64,000 bases of DNA from CADCTB01 sp964479465 (GTDB taxonomy: Bacteria; Actinomycetota; Acidimicrobiia; Acidimicrobiales; AC-14), in NCBI GenBank assembly GCA_964479465.1, contig CAYZMG010000010.1:14782-78781 (forward strand), given 5' to 3'. A program made the translations under genes and the position numbers. Below are positions 41,573-50,300 of this stretch, one piece after another; the stretch's first letter is position 1, and each line of letters starts with the position of its first letter. The notes under the pieces were generated by a model. The model worked only from the letters and a program-made list of their open reading frames with translations. It made no database searches and was not told the origin of the DNA.

Positions 41573-41938
41573 TCAGCGGAATTGCTGGAGCCGGCCGTCG
41601 AGGATGTCGCGGAAGATGAGGAACTCCTCCCGCATCTCTTCGAGGATCTCGATCGCCCTGCCGGCGTCGGACTCCCGGCACAGCTCCTCGAGGCGCAGGC
41701 CCAGGGCGCTCAGCCGCTTGGCGCCGAACGCGCCGGCGCTGCCGCGGAGACTGTGAGAGGCACGGCCGGCGTCGACGAAGCGCTCCTCGGTGATGGCGGC
41801 GCCGATCTCGTCGAGGCGGTCGGGAACGCTGGCCCGAAACAGGTCACAGGCTCGCAGAATGCCGTCGGCCGCCTCGTCCTCCATGAGCATCAGTACGTCG
41901 GCGAGCATCTCCTCGTCGACGTGGTCGTCCTGGTCCAT
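41573..41938 (-). CDS. HPt (histidine phosphotransfer) domain protein
   Basis: The 121-residue all-helical protein shows the HPt signature ASHSLRGSAGAFGAKRL, with the phosphorylatable His in HSLRGSA, and helices before and after typical of a four-helix bundle. It would relay phosphate between a hybrid kinase and a receiver; receivers nearby are at 49.6-50.3 and 52.0-52.4 kb. It is the last gene of the minus-strand Tad cluster. Confidence 0.87.
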   Translation of the reverse strand: MDQDDHVDEEMLADVLMLMEDEAADGILRACDLFRASVPDRLDEIGAAITEERFVDAGRASHSLRGSAGAFGAKRLSALGLRLEELCRESDAGRAIEILEEMREEFLIFRDILDGRLQQFR

Positions 41939-41988
41939 GTGGGCGTGTCTCCCTTCTCGTACCCGAGCGTAGGCCAGCGTGGTCCGAG

Positions 41989-42894
41989 CTACAGACCTTC
42001 GCTCAGTCTGATGAAGGCGGGGCTGATGACGACGATGAACAGGACGGGCAGGATGCAGAAGACAAGGGGGAAGATGACCTTCACCGGCAGCTTCATGGCC
42101 CGCTCCTCCGCCCGGAACCGGCGCTTCTCGCGCTGCTCGGTCGCCTGAGCCCGGAGGACCCGGGAGACAGGCACGCCGTACTTCTCGGCCTGGATCACGG
42201 CGTGGACGAACTGCCGCAGCTCGGGCACGTCGGTGCGGGCCAGGAGGGCGTCGAGGGCCTCGCCTCGGGGCACGCCGACCCGGAAATCCTGGAGCAGTCG
42301 GCTGAGCTCCTGGGCCAGGGGCCCCTCGCCGGACTTGGAGATGCGGGCCATCGCCGCATCGAAGCCCAGCCCGGCCTCGACGCAGATGGTGAGCTGGTCG
42401 AGGGTGTCCGGCAACGAGTTGGTGATGGCCAGTTGCCGGGTGGCGGCCAGGCGGGAGAGGACCACATCGGGCAGGAGGTACCCGGCGATGCTGGCGGCGA
42501 GGGCCGACAGGAGCCCGGTCGATGAGCCGGACGTCGACGCGTAGACCAGGCCGCCCGTCAGGAGCCCGACGCCGGCCCCGAACTTCAGGACCAGGAACCG
42601 TTCCACGGGCCAGCCCACCGCCGACAGCTCGACCCGCCGCTCGAGGCTTTCGACCATTCCCGACGGGCTGATGCGCCGGGCGGTGCTCCCCAACGAGTGG
42701 AGCAGGGGCCTCAGCACACGCTCCACGGGCGACTGGGAGAGGACGAGCCCCCGCAGGTCACCGCCTTCGGCCAGGCCGGTGCGGAGGTTGCGGTTGACCT
42801 GCTTGGACGGCGCCCGGTCGAGGGCCACCGCGTGCCACAGGATGGGGACGGACAGGCTGACCGCCAGGGCGGCGAGTACGACGTACAGAGGCAC
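41989..42894 (-). CDS. tadC: Tad pilus assembly membrane protein TadC-like (T2SS F family)
   Basis: The 301-residue protein (GTG start behind AAGGAG) has an N-terminal helix and the T2SSF domain: LPDTLDQLTICVEAGLGFDAAMARIS and FRVGVPRGEALDALLART, followed by C-terminal membrane helices (LPVKVIFPLVFCILPVLFIVV). It forms the inner-membrane platform of the Tad machine with TadB. Confidence 0.88.
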   Translation of the reverse strand: MPLYVVLAALAVSLSVPILWHAVALDRAPSKQVNRNLRTGLAEGGDLRGLVLSQSPVERVLRPLLHSLGSTARRISPSGMVESLERRVELSAVGWPVERFLVLKFGAGVGLLTGGLVYASTSGSSTGLLSALAASIAGYLLPDVVLSRLAATRQLAITNSLPDTLDQLTICVEAGLGFDAAMARISKSGEGPLAQELSRLLQDFRVGVPRGEALDALLARTDVPELRQFVHAVIQAEKYGVPVSRVLRAQATEQREKRRFRAEERAMKLPVKVIFPLVFCILPVLFIVVISPAFIRLSEGL

Positions 42895-42904
42895 GGCCAG
42901 CTCC

Positions 42905-44791
42905 TTAGAAGATGGGTTTGACGATCTTGCGGAGCCAGAGCCCGCCGACGGTAAGGAGAACCGCGGCGACCGCCATCAGCTTGTACCCGGTGCCGGTGGT
43001 GAGCAATGGCTTGATGTAGTCGCCGTTGGTGACGGACATGAGCGCCCCGAGACCGAAGGGGAGCACCATGAGCACCCACGCCGAAAGGCGCCCCTCGGCG
43101 CTGAGGGCGGACACTTGGAGCCGGATCTTGGTCCGGTCACGGACCGTGCCGGCGACGGTGTCGAGGATGGCGGCCAGGTCCCCGCCGACCTCGCGCTGAA
43201 TCTCAACTGCCTGCACGACCCACCGGAAGTCCTCGCTGTCGACCCTGTCGGCCATGGCTCGCAGGGAGTCCACGAAGTCCCGGCCCAATCTTGTCTCGAC
43301 CGTGAGGCGCCGGAACTCGTCAGCCGTCGGGGACTCGGACTCGCGGGCCACAGTCTCGATCCCCTGAGCCAGTCCGTGGCCGGAGCGCAGGCTGCCGGCG
43401 AGAAGCTGAAGCGTCTCGGGGAGCTGGGCGGAGAACTTCTTGCGCCGCTGGTCAGCCAGGATGCGCACGACGAGGCGGGTGATGACGGGGACCAGGACGG
43501 CCAGCACCAGGCCGACGACCGGTGAGAAAAGCAGCCAGCCGACAGCGAGCATCAGGACGGAGCCGGCGGCGATCCCGCCGAGGAGCTCGCCGGGCCGCAG
43601 GTTGAGTCCGGCCAGCTCCAGGATGTTGCTGACGGCGGCGACCCCGCCCCGGCGCCGGAGGATGGCGTCGCTGACCTCCTCGGCGCGGTCGGTCATGCGG
43701 GCCCTGTCGATCCCCCGGCGGGCGGAGGCGACGCCGCGAGCCTTCGGTGTGCGGTTCGTGGCGTACAGCAACAGGACCGAAAGGAGGGCCAGCCCGCACA
43801 GCCCGCCGCCGACGAGCAGGGCCCAGTCACCGAGGGGTGCCTCGGCGCCGGCGGTGCCGGGGGTGGTGGCGGGAGGCACGGTGGCGGGCGTAGCCGGCAC
43901 GGTCGCGGCCGGAAGGTCGATGCGTACGCGGGTGCTCGCCCGCACGCCGCGGGCCTCGACGGAGACGTCGACGTCGGTGGCGCCGTTCGCCTCGGACCGG
44001 TAGGCGACCGTGTACTGGCGGACGACCTGGGCGGCGACGTCGTCGAAGGCGGTGGCGAGGGCCGTCGGGTCGGCCGCCGGGACCACTCGGCCGCCGGAGG
44101 TGGAGGTCAGCTTGACCAGCGCCGCCGGGCTGCTCTCATTCGTGCGCAGCTCGACTGCGAACAACGGGACCTTGGCCTTTGCCATGGCCTCGGCGGTGGC
44201 GTCGAGTGTTGCGGCGCTGGAGGTGTCGCCGCCGTCGGTGAGGAGGACGGCCATCTGGCGGGCGCCGGCGCCGGGCTGCTGGAGCTGGGTCAGGGCGACG
44301 CGCAGGGCGTCGTAGAGGGCGGTCTGGCCGCCGGCGCTGAGCGCTCGGATGGCGGCCAGCTGGCCGGCACGGTTCGTCGACCGAGGACTGACCACGGCCG
44401 GCGTGGCTCCGAAGCCGATCACCGAGACGGGCACGCTGGCCGGGAGCTGGGTGATGAAGGCCTGGGCCGCCGTCTTCGCCGCCGCGAGGGGAGCGCCGAT
44501 CATGCTCCCGGAGGTGTCGATCACCAGGGCGACGTCGAGCTCCTCGGCGGGAAGTGCGCTGACCTGGACCTGGCGGATCTGGCCCGCCTCGGTGACCGTC
44601 ACGGTCGGTCCGCCCGCGCCCGGGTCGCCCACCTGGCCCGGGACGGCGACCACCATCCGGATGTCGGGATAGGCGCCGGCGTCGGTGTTGACGACGGTGA
44701 GGACCTCGTCGGCCGAGGCCGCGGGCGCGACGCCGGCAAGGGCGACAGCGGCGGCCAAGGCCAGTGCCGCGAAGGCCCCCGACCGTGTCAT
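42905..44791 (-). CDS. vWA domain fused to TadB-like T2SS F protein
   Basis: This 628-residue protein is a two-part fusion. After a signal peptide (about 1-27) comes an extracellular von Willebrand A domain with a complete MIDAS (VIDTSGSMIG) and the ending VVRQYTVAYRSE. A Thr/Pro-rich linker and a transmembrane helix (about 320-340) lead to a TadB platform domain (SAQLPETLQLLAGSLRSGHGLAQGIE and VQREVGGDLAAILDTV-type motif). TadB normally lacks vWA; here an external metal-dependent adhesion domain is tied to the pilus motor platform. ATGA overlap with tadA. Confidence 0.87.
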   Translation of the reverse strand: MTRSGAFAALALAAAVALAGVAPAASADEVLTVVNTDAGAYPDIRMVVAVPGQVGDPGAGGPTVTVTEAGQIRQVQVSALPAEELDVALVIDTSGSMIGAPLAAAKTAAQAFITQLPASVPVSVIGFGATPAVVSPRSTNRAGQLAAIRALSAGGQTALYDALRVALTQLQQPGAGARQMAVLLTDGGDTSSAATLDATAEAMAKAKVPLFAVELRTNESSPAALVKLTSTSGGRVVPAADPTALATAFDDVAAQVVRQYTVAYRSEANGATDVDVSVEARGVRASTRVRIDLPAATVPATPATVPPATTPGTAGAEAPLGDWALLVGGGLCGLALLSVLLLYATNRTPKARGVASARRGIDRARMTDRAEEVSDAILRRRGGVAAVSNILELAGLNLRPGELLGGIAAGSVLMLAVGWLLFSPVVGLVLAVLVPVITRLVVRILADQRRKKFSAQLPETLQLLAGSLRSGHGLAQGIETVARESESPTADEFRRLTVETRLGRDFVDSLRAMADRVDSEDFRWVVQAVEIQREVGGDLAAILDTVAGTVRDRTKIRLQVSALSAEGRLSAWVLMVLPFGLGALMSVTNGDYIKPLLTTGTGYKLMAVAAVLLTVGGLWLRKIVKPIF

Positions 44792-46227
44792 CGCGTCCCC
44801 ATCTGCCGGACGGGGTCGCCGCCGAGCAGCCGGCTCGGGATGGGAAGGCCGGCAGCGCGCAGCTTCTCGCCGAACGCCGGCCGAATGCCGGTGGGCACGA
44901 GTGATGCGTGGATGAGCCCGTCCTCGCCCAGGTCACCGCTCTGGTCGAGGGTGAAGATGTCCTGCAGGGTGATCACGCCCGACTCCATGCCGGTGACCTC
45001 GGTGAGGTGGGTGACCCGCCGGGTCCCGTCCCGCAGCCGGCTGAGGTGGACGATGAGATTGATGGCGGAGGCGATCTGTTCCCTGATGGCCCGGGACGGA
45101 AGGTCCAGGCCGGCCATGAGCACCATGGTCTCGAGCCGGGAGACAGCGTCGCGCGGGGTGTTGGCGTGCAGGGTCGACATGGAGCCCTCGTGGCCGGTGT
45201 TCATGGCCTGGAGCATGTCGAGGGCTTCGCCGCCGCGGACTTCGCCGACGATGATCCGGTCGGGTCGCATCCGAAGGGAGTTGCGCAGGAGGTCGCGGAT
45301 GGTGACCTCGCCGCGGTCCTCGATGTTCGGGGGGCGACCCTCGAGACGGACGACGTGCTCCTGCATGAGCTGAAGCTCGGCGGAGTCCTCGATCGTGACG
45401 ATGCGCTCGTCCTCGGGAATCGATGACGACAGCACGTTGAGAAGGGTCGTCTTGCCGGTGCCGGTGCCACCGGTGACGAGGATGTTGAGCCGGCCCATCA
45501 CGCACAAAGAGGTCAGCTCGGCCAACTTGGGTGTCAGCGTCTTGAGCCGGACGAGATCGTCGACTTTCAGAGGGACCTTCGAGAACTTGCGGATGGTGAG
45601 CGTGGGGCCGTCGAGGGCGAGGGGAGGCAGGACGGCGTTCACCCGGGAGCCGTCGGGCAGGCGGGCGTCGACCATGGGCGAGGACTCGTCGATGCGCCGG
45701 CCGACCTTGCCGACGATGCGCTCGATGACCCGGCGAAGATGGTCGTCGAACAGGAACCTCGTCCCGGTGGCATAGAGGCGGCCGGCCCGTTCGACGTAGA
45801 TGGGTCTGGTGCCGGTGACCATGATCTCACTGACCGCAGGGTCGGCGAGGAAGCTCTCCAGCGGGCCGTACCCGAGGACGTCCTCGCTGATGTCGTCGAC
45901 CAGACGCTGCCGCTCGGCGGGGGAGAGGGGGGCGCGGTCGGCCTGGAGCACGTGCCCCAGCTCCTCGATGACGAGGCGGTGGAGCTGCTCCTCGGTCATC
46001 TCGGGGCGGAAGAGGCGACCGCCCAGGCGGGTGAAAAGAGACTCCTGGGCCCGCTGCTTGATCGCGGCGAGCGGGTCCCCAGGTGCCTGGGCGTCGGTGG
46101 ACCTCGCCGCCGGCGACGGAGTCCGGGGCGCCGGCGCCGGCTTCCGGGGCGATCGCTCAGCCGGGACGGGGGGCGCCTCGTCGGGCGGGACGACACCGGC
46201 TTGCTTCAGTCGCTGGTTGAGCTTCAC
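44788..46227 (-). CDS. tadA: Tad secretion ATPase TadA/CpaF
   Basis: I choose GTG 46227, in a GTGA overlap with the CpaE gene, giving 479 residues; the much longer open frame is a shadow of that gene. A disordered Pro-rich N-terminus precedes the CpaF domain: Walker A GGTGTGKTT, ASP box, Walker B RIIVGEVRGGEAL and His box STLHANTPRDAVSRLE. It powers assembly of Flp/Tad pili. Confidence 0.92.
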   Translation of the reverse strand: MKLNQRLKQAGVVPPDEAPPVPAERSPRKPAPAPRTPSPAARSTDAQAPGDPLAAIKQRAQESLFTRLGGRLFRPEMTEEQLHRLVIEELGHVLQADRAPLSPAERQRLVDDISEDVLGYGPLESFLADPAVSEIMVTGTRPIYVERAGRLYATGTRFLFDDHLRRVIERIVGKVGRRIDESSPMVDARLPDGSRVNAVLPPLALDGPTLTIRKFSKVPLKVDDLVRLKTLTPKLAELTSLCVMGRLNILVTGGTGTGKTTLLNVLSSSIPEDERIVTIEDSAELQLMQEHVVRLEGRPPNIEDRGEVTIRDLLRNSLRMRPDRIIVGEVRGGEALDMLQAMNTGHEGSMSTLHANTPRDAVSRLETMVLMAGLDLPSRAIREQIASAINLIVHLSRLRDGTRRVTHLTEVTGMESGVITLQDIFTLDQSGDLGEDGLIHASLVPTGIRPAFGEKLRAAGLPIPSRLLGGDPVRQMGTR

Positions 46228-47432
46228 TTGGCGTCCTTTCGGGAGAACAGCCGACCCCGCTCGGCCGCCGGCGCGGCTGGCGCATGGTCGATGAAGTGGC
46301 TGGCGAGGCCGGCCATGGCCTTGCCTGCGGGGGAGCGCGGATCGGATTGCACGACCGGCGTACCCTGGTTGACGGCGATCTGGATGGACCTCGATGTCGG
46401 GACCGAGGCCTCCACGGCGACGCCGATGGTGGCCTCGACGTCGGCGGGTGAAAGACCGACCTTGTCGTCGGAGCGGTTCAGGACCAGGTGACGGCGGGCC
46501 TTCGTCATACCCAGCAGGTCGAGGGCGTCCAAGGCCTTGCGCAGTCCCCGGACGCTGGGCACGTCGGTGACGCAGACCAGCACCAGGTCGTCGGCGCGCT
46601 CGGCGGCGGCGAGGGCGTACTCGTCGAGGCCGGCGGCGGTGTCGACCACGACGTAGTCGAACTCGCCGGCGAGGATGTCGATCATTTCGCCGACGGTTAT
46701 GGACGAGACCTCCTCGGCCTCGGCCGGGAAGTGCGGCCCGACGAGGGCGTAGAGGCCAGAGGGGTGGGGCTCCAGGAACACCTTCAGGGCCGTGCTGTCG
46801 AGCTGGTTCCCCAACCGGGCGGCGTCGGCGATGGTGGCCTGAGGGCCGATGCCGAGGGCGCTGGCCACGTCGCCGAACTGGAGGTCGAGGTCGATGATCG
46901 CCACTCGGCCGGGTGCCGCCAGAGCCAGGCGGGTGGCGAGGTTGGTCGCCACCGTGGTCTTTCCGGCGCCACCCTTGGGCGACATGACCGTGATGACCCG
47001 ACCCCGAGGGACCTCTTCGCGCTGGGCGATGCTGCTGTTGGTGGCCCGCCGGCGGGCGGCTGCCGACCCCGCCCGGGTCAGTGCCTCGCGGACGTGGTCG
47101 TCCTCCGAGCCGGGGGTGATGATCTCCCGAACGCCGGCCCTGAGCGCCCGCTCCCACAGCCGGGTGGAGGGCTTGGCGACGATGACGACGCAGACCTCGG
47201 GGTGCAGCAAGTCGAATGCCTCGGCCAGGGCGATGGTGACCGGAGGGGCCAGCCCGGGCCCGAGGACCACGACCTGCGGCTGGCTCTGGGCGATCTGGCG
47301 GACCGCCGTTTCAGGCTGGGTGCGCGGGATGTGGTCGTCCCAGTAGCGCTCGGCGTCAAGGTCACCGTCGAAGGCCCGCTTGACTTGGGCCTCGAACTCG
47401 CCGTCCGGCGTGACGAGGACGGTGCCGCTCAC
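46224..47432 (-). CDS. cpaE: CpaE/TadZ-like MinD-family ATPase
   Basis: GTG 47432 is preceded by AAGGA and gives 402 residues. An N-terminal degenerate receiver-like domain (about 1-120) is followed by a MinD/ParA ATPase with deviant Walker A SPKGGAGKTTVATNLA, then IIDLDLQFGDVASALG and VVVDTAAGLDEYAL. TadZ/CpaE proteins place the Tad machine, often at a cell pole. Confidence 0.9.
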   Translation of the reverse strand: MSGTVLVTPDGEFEAQVKRAFDGDLDAERYWDDHIPRTQPETAVRQIAQSQPQVVVLGPGLAPPVTIALAEAFDLLHPEVCVVIVAKPSTRLWERALRAGVREIITPGSEDDHVREALTRAGSAAARRRATNSSIAQREEVPRGRVITVMSPKGGAGKTTVATNLATRLALAAPGRVAIIDLDLQFGDVASALGIGPQATIADAARLGNQLDSTALKVFLEPHPSGLYALVGPHFPAEAEEVSSITVGEMIDILAGEFDYVVVDTAAGLDEYALAAAERADDLVLVCVTDVPSVRGLRKALDALDLLGMTKARRHLVLNRSDDKVGLSPADVEATIGVAVEASVPTSRSIQIAVNQGTPVVQSDPRSPAGKAMAGLASHFIDHAPAAPAAERGRLFSRKDAK

Positions 47433-47466
47433 CGGTGTGGGTCCTTCACCGTGGGTGCCGGCGTCA

Positions 47467-48168
47467 TCAGAGGTTGACTCCGGCCTTGGTCTGGACCTTG
47501 GTGCCGGACTCGCTGGCCTCCATGGGTTCCCATGCCAGCCACAGCTTGCCGTTCTCGGCTGCGAACACGACCTTCTCCACTGCCGGGGCATCGATGGCCA
47601 GCGTGATGAGGAGGCCGGCAACCGGCGCCGGCCCGCTGGCCGGCGTGGTTACGGAGATCCCGTCGGCGGTCCGCACGTCGGTGACCTTGACCTTGTGGAG
47701 GATGAGGTGGGTGGTCTCGGGCTCATCGAAGGAGACCGTCACCCCGACGGAGTCACCCTTGCGGATCTGCCCGCCAAGGGCCCGCACGGGATCGAGGGCG
47801 ATGGTGACCTGGAGCAGGCCGGCGCCGATGCCCTGGGCCTCGGCCGCCGTCGTGAAGCGGGTGCTCACCAGTTGCTCGCCCGGGAGCAGGTCGACGGCGG
47901 CGACCTTGCCGGCCAGGGCGCTCGTGCTGGTGAGGGCGCCGGCGGTGGCGACCTTCACCGGGATCTGCTCCATGCGCAGGCTGGGGGTGATGTCTTCGGC
48001 CTTTGTGCCCTTGGGGATGGAAGCGCTCACCACCAGCACGTCGACGGTTTTCTCGCCCTTGAGGGCCCGGTTCTCGGCGCTGCGGACATAGGCCACCAAC
48101 AGCCCCGTCCCCACCGCGGCGAGGAGCACCGAGGCGATGATCCCGATGAGCTTCTGTCGTCTGATCAT
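47467..48168 (-). CDS. cpaB: CpaB-like SAF-domain pilus protein
   Basis: ATG 48168 (MIRRQKLIGI) lies behind AAAGGA; 233 residues. One N-terminal transmembrane helix anchors a SAF domain (VDVLVVSASIPKGTKAEDI, then LLPGEQLVSTRF) and a RcpC/CpaB domain. In Gram-negatives this is a periplasmic stabiliser of the secretin; here it is presumably an external component of an actinobacterial Tad machine that has no secretin. Confidence 0.85.
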   Translation of the reverse strand: MIRRQKLIGIIASVLLAAVGTGLLVAYVRSAENRALKGEKTVDVLVVSASIPKGTKAEDITPSLRMEQIPVKVATAGALTSTSALAGKVAAVDLLPGEQLVSTRFTTAAEAQGIGAGLLQVTIALDPVRALGGQIRKGDSVGVTVSFDEPETTHLILHKVKVTDVRTADGISVTTPASGPAPVAGLLITLAIDAPAVEKVVFAAENGKLWLAWEPMEASESGTKVQTKAGVNL

Positions 48169-48181
48169 TGTTCTGAGTCCT

Positions 48182-49153
48182 TTAGCTGACGAGGGCGACG
48201 CGGTTGCCCAGAGGGGGGCCACCGAGTTCGCCGATGGGGACGAACCGCACGAAGTACCCGGAGAGGCATGCGTTGCTGCCGCAGGGCGGTCCCTCCGAGC
48301 CGCCGGAGGGGAACGTGAACCCGGTGATGTGGAACTGGGCGAAGCCGTAGACGTGGTAGTTGCCGTTGTTGCCGCTGCCGCTGACTGCGTCGAACAGGGC
48401 CATGAGCACGTCCTGGTTGAGGAACTTCTTCATGTCGCAGGAGTTGGGGTTGGCGTTGCCGGTGTCGGACTTCCAGTCGGTGGTCGCGACCGGCGTGATG
48501 ACGCAGTCGTTCGGGTCGCCGTCGGTCTTGTCGTCCAGCCAGCCGAACCCGCCGGGCAGGTTGGCGCCGCTGGGGCCGCCCGGGCAGTCGCCGGAGTTCT
48601 TGTGGAACAGGATGTTCATCTGCTTCTCGAAGACCGTGGCATCGGGGGCCGTGGCCGCCAGGAACTCGCACCTGGAGATGGTCAGCCGCACGACGGACGC
48701 CTTCTTGAGGCCCGCCCAGCTCGCCGCTGCTTTGGCGCTGAAGGTGTCCCCCTTGACCCCGCTCGCCGACCGACCGAACTGGTAGGGCAGGATCGCGCCG
48801 CCGCCTGCGGCCTTGGTGCTCGTTCCCACCGTCACCGTCTTGTTCGGGTAGTCCGGGGTGACCGTGACGACTGCGGCACCGTCGCGCGAGTTCTTGTCCG
48901 CCAACTCCTGGGCTCGGGCAATCAGGGTGGCAAGCGGGCAGGCCGGCGCTCCGGCCGGGCAGTTCGTGCCCATGTACTGGGCCAGGTCGAGCGCAGCGGA
49001 GTCGGCGCCGTTCTGCAGCTGGCGCTTCTCGTCGTGGATGGCCCCGATGTCGACGACCAGGGCGGCCATGCCCACGATGACCACGGTGAACGCGGCCATC
49101 AGGACGATGATCGCACCCTTCTCGTCGCGTCGGTGCGGTGTCAGCCGCCGCAT
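48182..49153 (-). CDS. tadG: TadG-like pilus protein
   Basis: ATG 49153 overlaps the end of the TadE gene; 323 residues. The N-terminal pseudopilin-like segment (DEKGAIIVLMAAFTVVIVG) is followed by the TadG/Flp-associated signature VDIGAIHDEKRQLQNGADSAALD and an outer Cys-containing domain (several Cys that could pair). It is thought to be a surface or minor pilin component of the Tad apparatus. Confidence 0.85.
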   Translation of the reverse strand: MRRLTPHRRDEKGAIIVLMAAFTVVIVGMAALVVDIGAIHDEKRQLQNGADSAALDLAQYMGTNCPAGAPACPLATLIARAQELADKNSRDGAAVVTVTPDYPNKTVTVGTSTKAAGGGAILPYQFGRSASGVKGDTFSAKAAASWAGLKKASVVRLTISRCEFLAATAPDATVFEKQMNILFHKNSGDCPGGPSGANLPGGFGWLDDKTDGDPNDCVITPVATTDWKSDTGNANPNSCDMKKFLNQDVLMALFDAVSGSGNNGNYHVYGFAQFHITGFTFPSGGSEGPPCGSNACLSGYFVRFVPIGELGGPPLGNRVALVS

Positions 49154-49521
49154 CGCATGACTCCATCGGCGCGAAGTCTCCACGTCCCGGTGCGGAAAAG
49201 CGGAATGGTGTACTCGAAGTCGTACGTGGCATTCACCATGGCGTTCGGTGGCGGAGTGGGGCCGATGCAGGAGTTCGGCGTGACCACGATGCGGTTCCGG
49301 TCGAGACCCGGCGCCCCGTCCCTGGTGGTGTCCCGTGCCTCGTCAATGCTTGCGCCGAGCGCTACGGCCCTCGCACCTTCGCGTACGGCGCCGGTCAGCT
49401 CGATGCGGGCGCTGTAGGCCCGGCCGAACTCGACGATGCCGAAGACGAACAGGACGAGGATGGGCAGGATGAGGGCGAACTCCACCACTGCCGCCCCTCG
49501 TTCGTCCCGACGTCGCTGCAT
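49141..49521 (-). CDS. tadE: TadE-like minor pilin
   Basis: The 126-residue protein has the TadE pattern: ERGAAVVEFALILPILVLF with the conserved Glu five residues into the hydrophobic stretch, then EFGRAY and GAVREGARAVA. It would be processed by a prepilin peptidase, which is not in the window. It is the first gene of the Tad operon; the major Flp pilin is not visible nearby. Confidence 0.88.
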   Translation of the reverse strand: MQRRRDERGAAVVEFALILPILVLFVFGIVEFGRAYSARIELTGAVREGARAVALGASIDEARDTTRDGAPGLDRNRIVVTPNSCIGPTPPPNAMVNATYDFEYTIPLFRTGTWRLRADGVMRCGG

Positions 49522-49630
49522 GGTGCCCCCTCTCCAGAAGGTAGAAGTCCTCTGGAGTAGATGGTCGGAATCTCGGGGCTCCGGGACATCGCCAAGATTG
49601 ATGAATTGGGTGGCCGTTGTGGCCGGCGGG
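49522..49630. other. Promoter region of the Tad operon
   Basis: About 110 bases separate TadE from the end of the response-regulator gene, both on the minus strand. This should include the Tad promoter. CTCCAGAGGACTTCTACCTTCTGGAG (minus strand) has CTCCAGA/TCTGGAG arms and could be an operator or small hairpin. No clear -35/-10. Confidence 0.4.
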
Positions 49631-50284
49631 CTACTCCTTCGCCGCCGGCCAGCCGGCGTTGCGGGCGAGAGCGACCGCCGCCAGCTGGGAGTTCACGCCC
49701 AGCTTGAGCAGGATGGCGCGGATGTGGCTGCGGACGGTGGCGAGGGAGACGAAGGACTTCTCGGCAATGGTCTCCGCCGACTCGCCGGCCAGGAGGTGGA
49801 CCAGCACCGCCCGCTCCTTGGGGCTGAGGGCGTCGAAGGGGGCGAGGCGGTCGTGGTCGGCCCGCCGCCGGTGGCGCGCCGCTTCGAGGAGGGCTTGGCG
49901 CTCCTCCGCGCTCATGAGCGGGGCCCCGTCGATGGCCCGGCGGACCGTGTCGATGAGCACCGAGAACTCGGTGGCCTTGCTCACCACACCGATGGCGCCG
50001 GCCTCGATGCAGGCGCCCAGGCGGGCCCGGTCGGCGACGCCGGTCACCATCACCACCCGGGCGCCGGTGTCGATGAGGGGGCGAATGAGATCCAACCCGC
50101 TGCCCAGGGTGGAGCCGAGGTCGAGGTCGAGGAGGACCAGTACCGGGGCCAGCTTCCGGGCCAGGTCGACGACGGCGGCCGCCGAGGGCCCCGCGGCCGC
50201 GTGGACCTCGAGGCCCTGCTGGCGCAGCGCCATAGCCATGGTGCCGGCGAGGAGCTCGTGGTCCTCGACGATCAGCACCTTCAT
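49631..50284 (-). CDS. LuxR-family response regulator
   Basis: ATG 50284 (MKVLIVEDHELL), 217 residues. The N-terminal receiver has the phospho-acceptor Asp in LVLLDLDLG and conserved Lys in VVSKAT. The C-terminal LuxR HTH reads LSPKERAVLVHLLAGESAETIAE and TVRSHIRAIL. It starts 16 bases after the kinase gene stop, so the two form a two-component system. Being directly upstream of the Tad operon, it may control it. Confidence 0.9.
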   Translation of the reverse strand: MKVLIVEDHELLAGTMAMALRQQGLEVHAAAGPSAAAVVDLARKLAPVLVLLDLDLGSTLGSGLDLIRPLIDTGARVVMVTGVADRARLGACIEAGAIGVVSKATEFSVLIDTVRRAIDGAPLMSAEERQALLEAARHRRRADHDRLAPFDALSPKERAVLVHLLAGESAETIAEKSFVSLATVRSHIRAILLKLGVNSQLAAVALARNAGWPAAKE

Positions 50285-50300
50285 CCGGGCAGCGTCGTCG

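Noticed and set aside
44788..47157. 789-codon frame including tadA
   Set aside because: Only the last 479 codons are TadA; the upstream part is a shadow of the CpaE gene, and a GTGA overlap marks the start at 46227.
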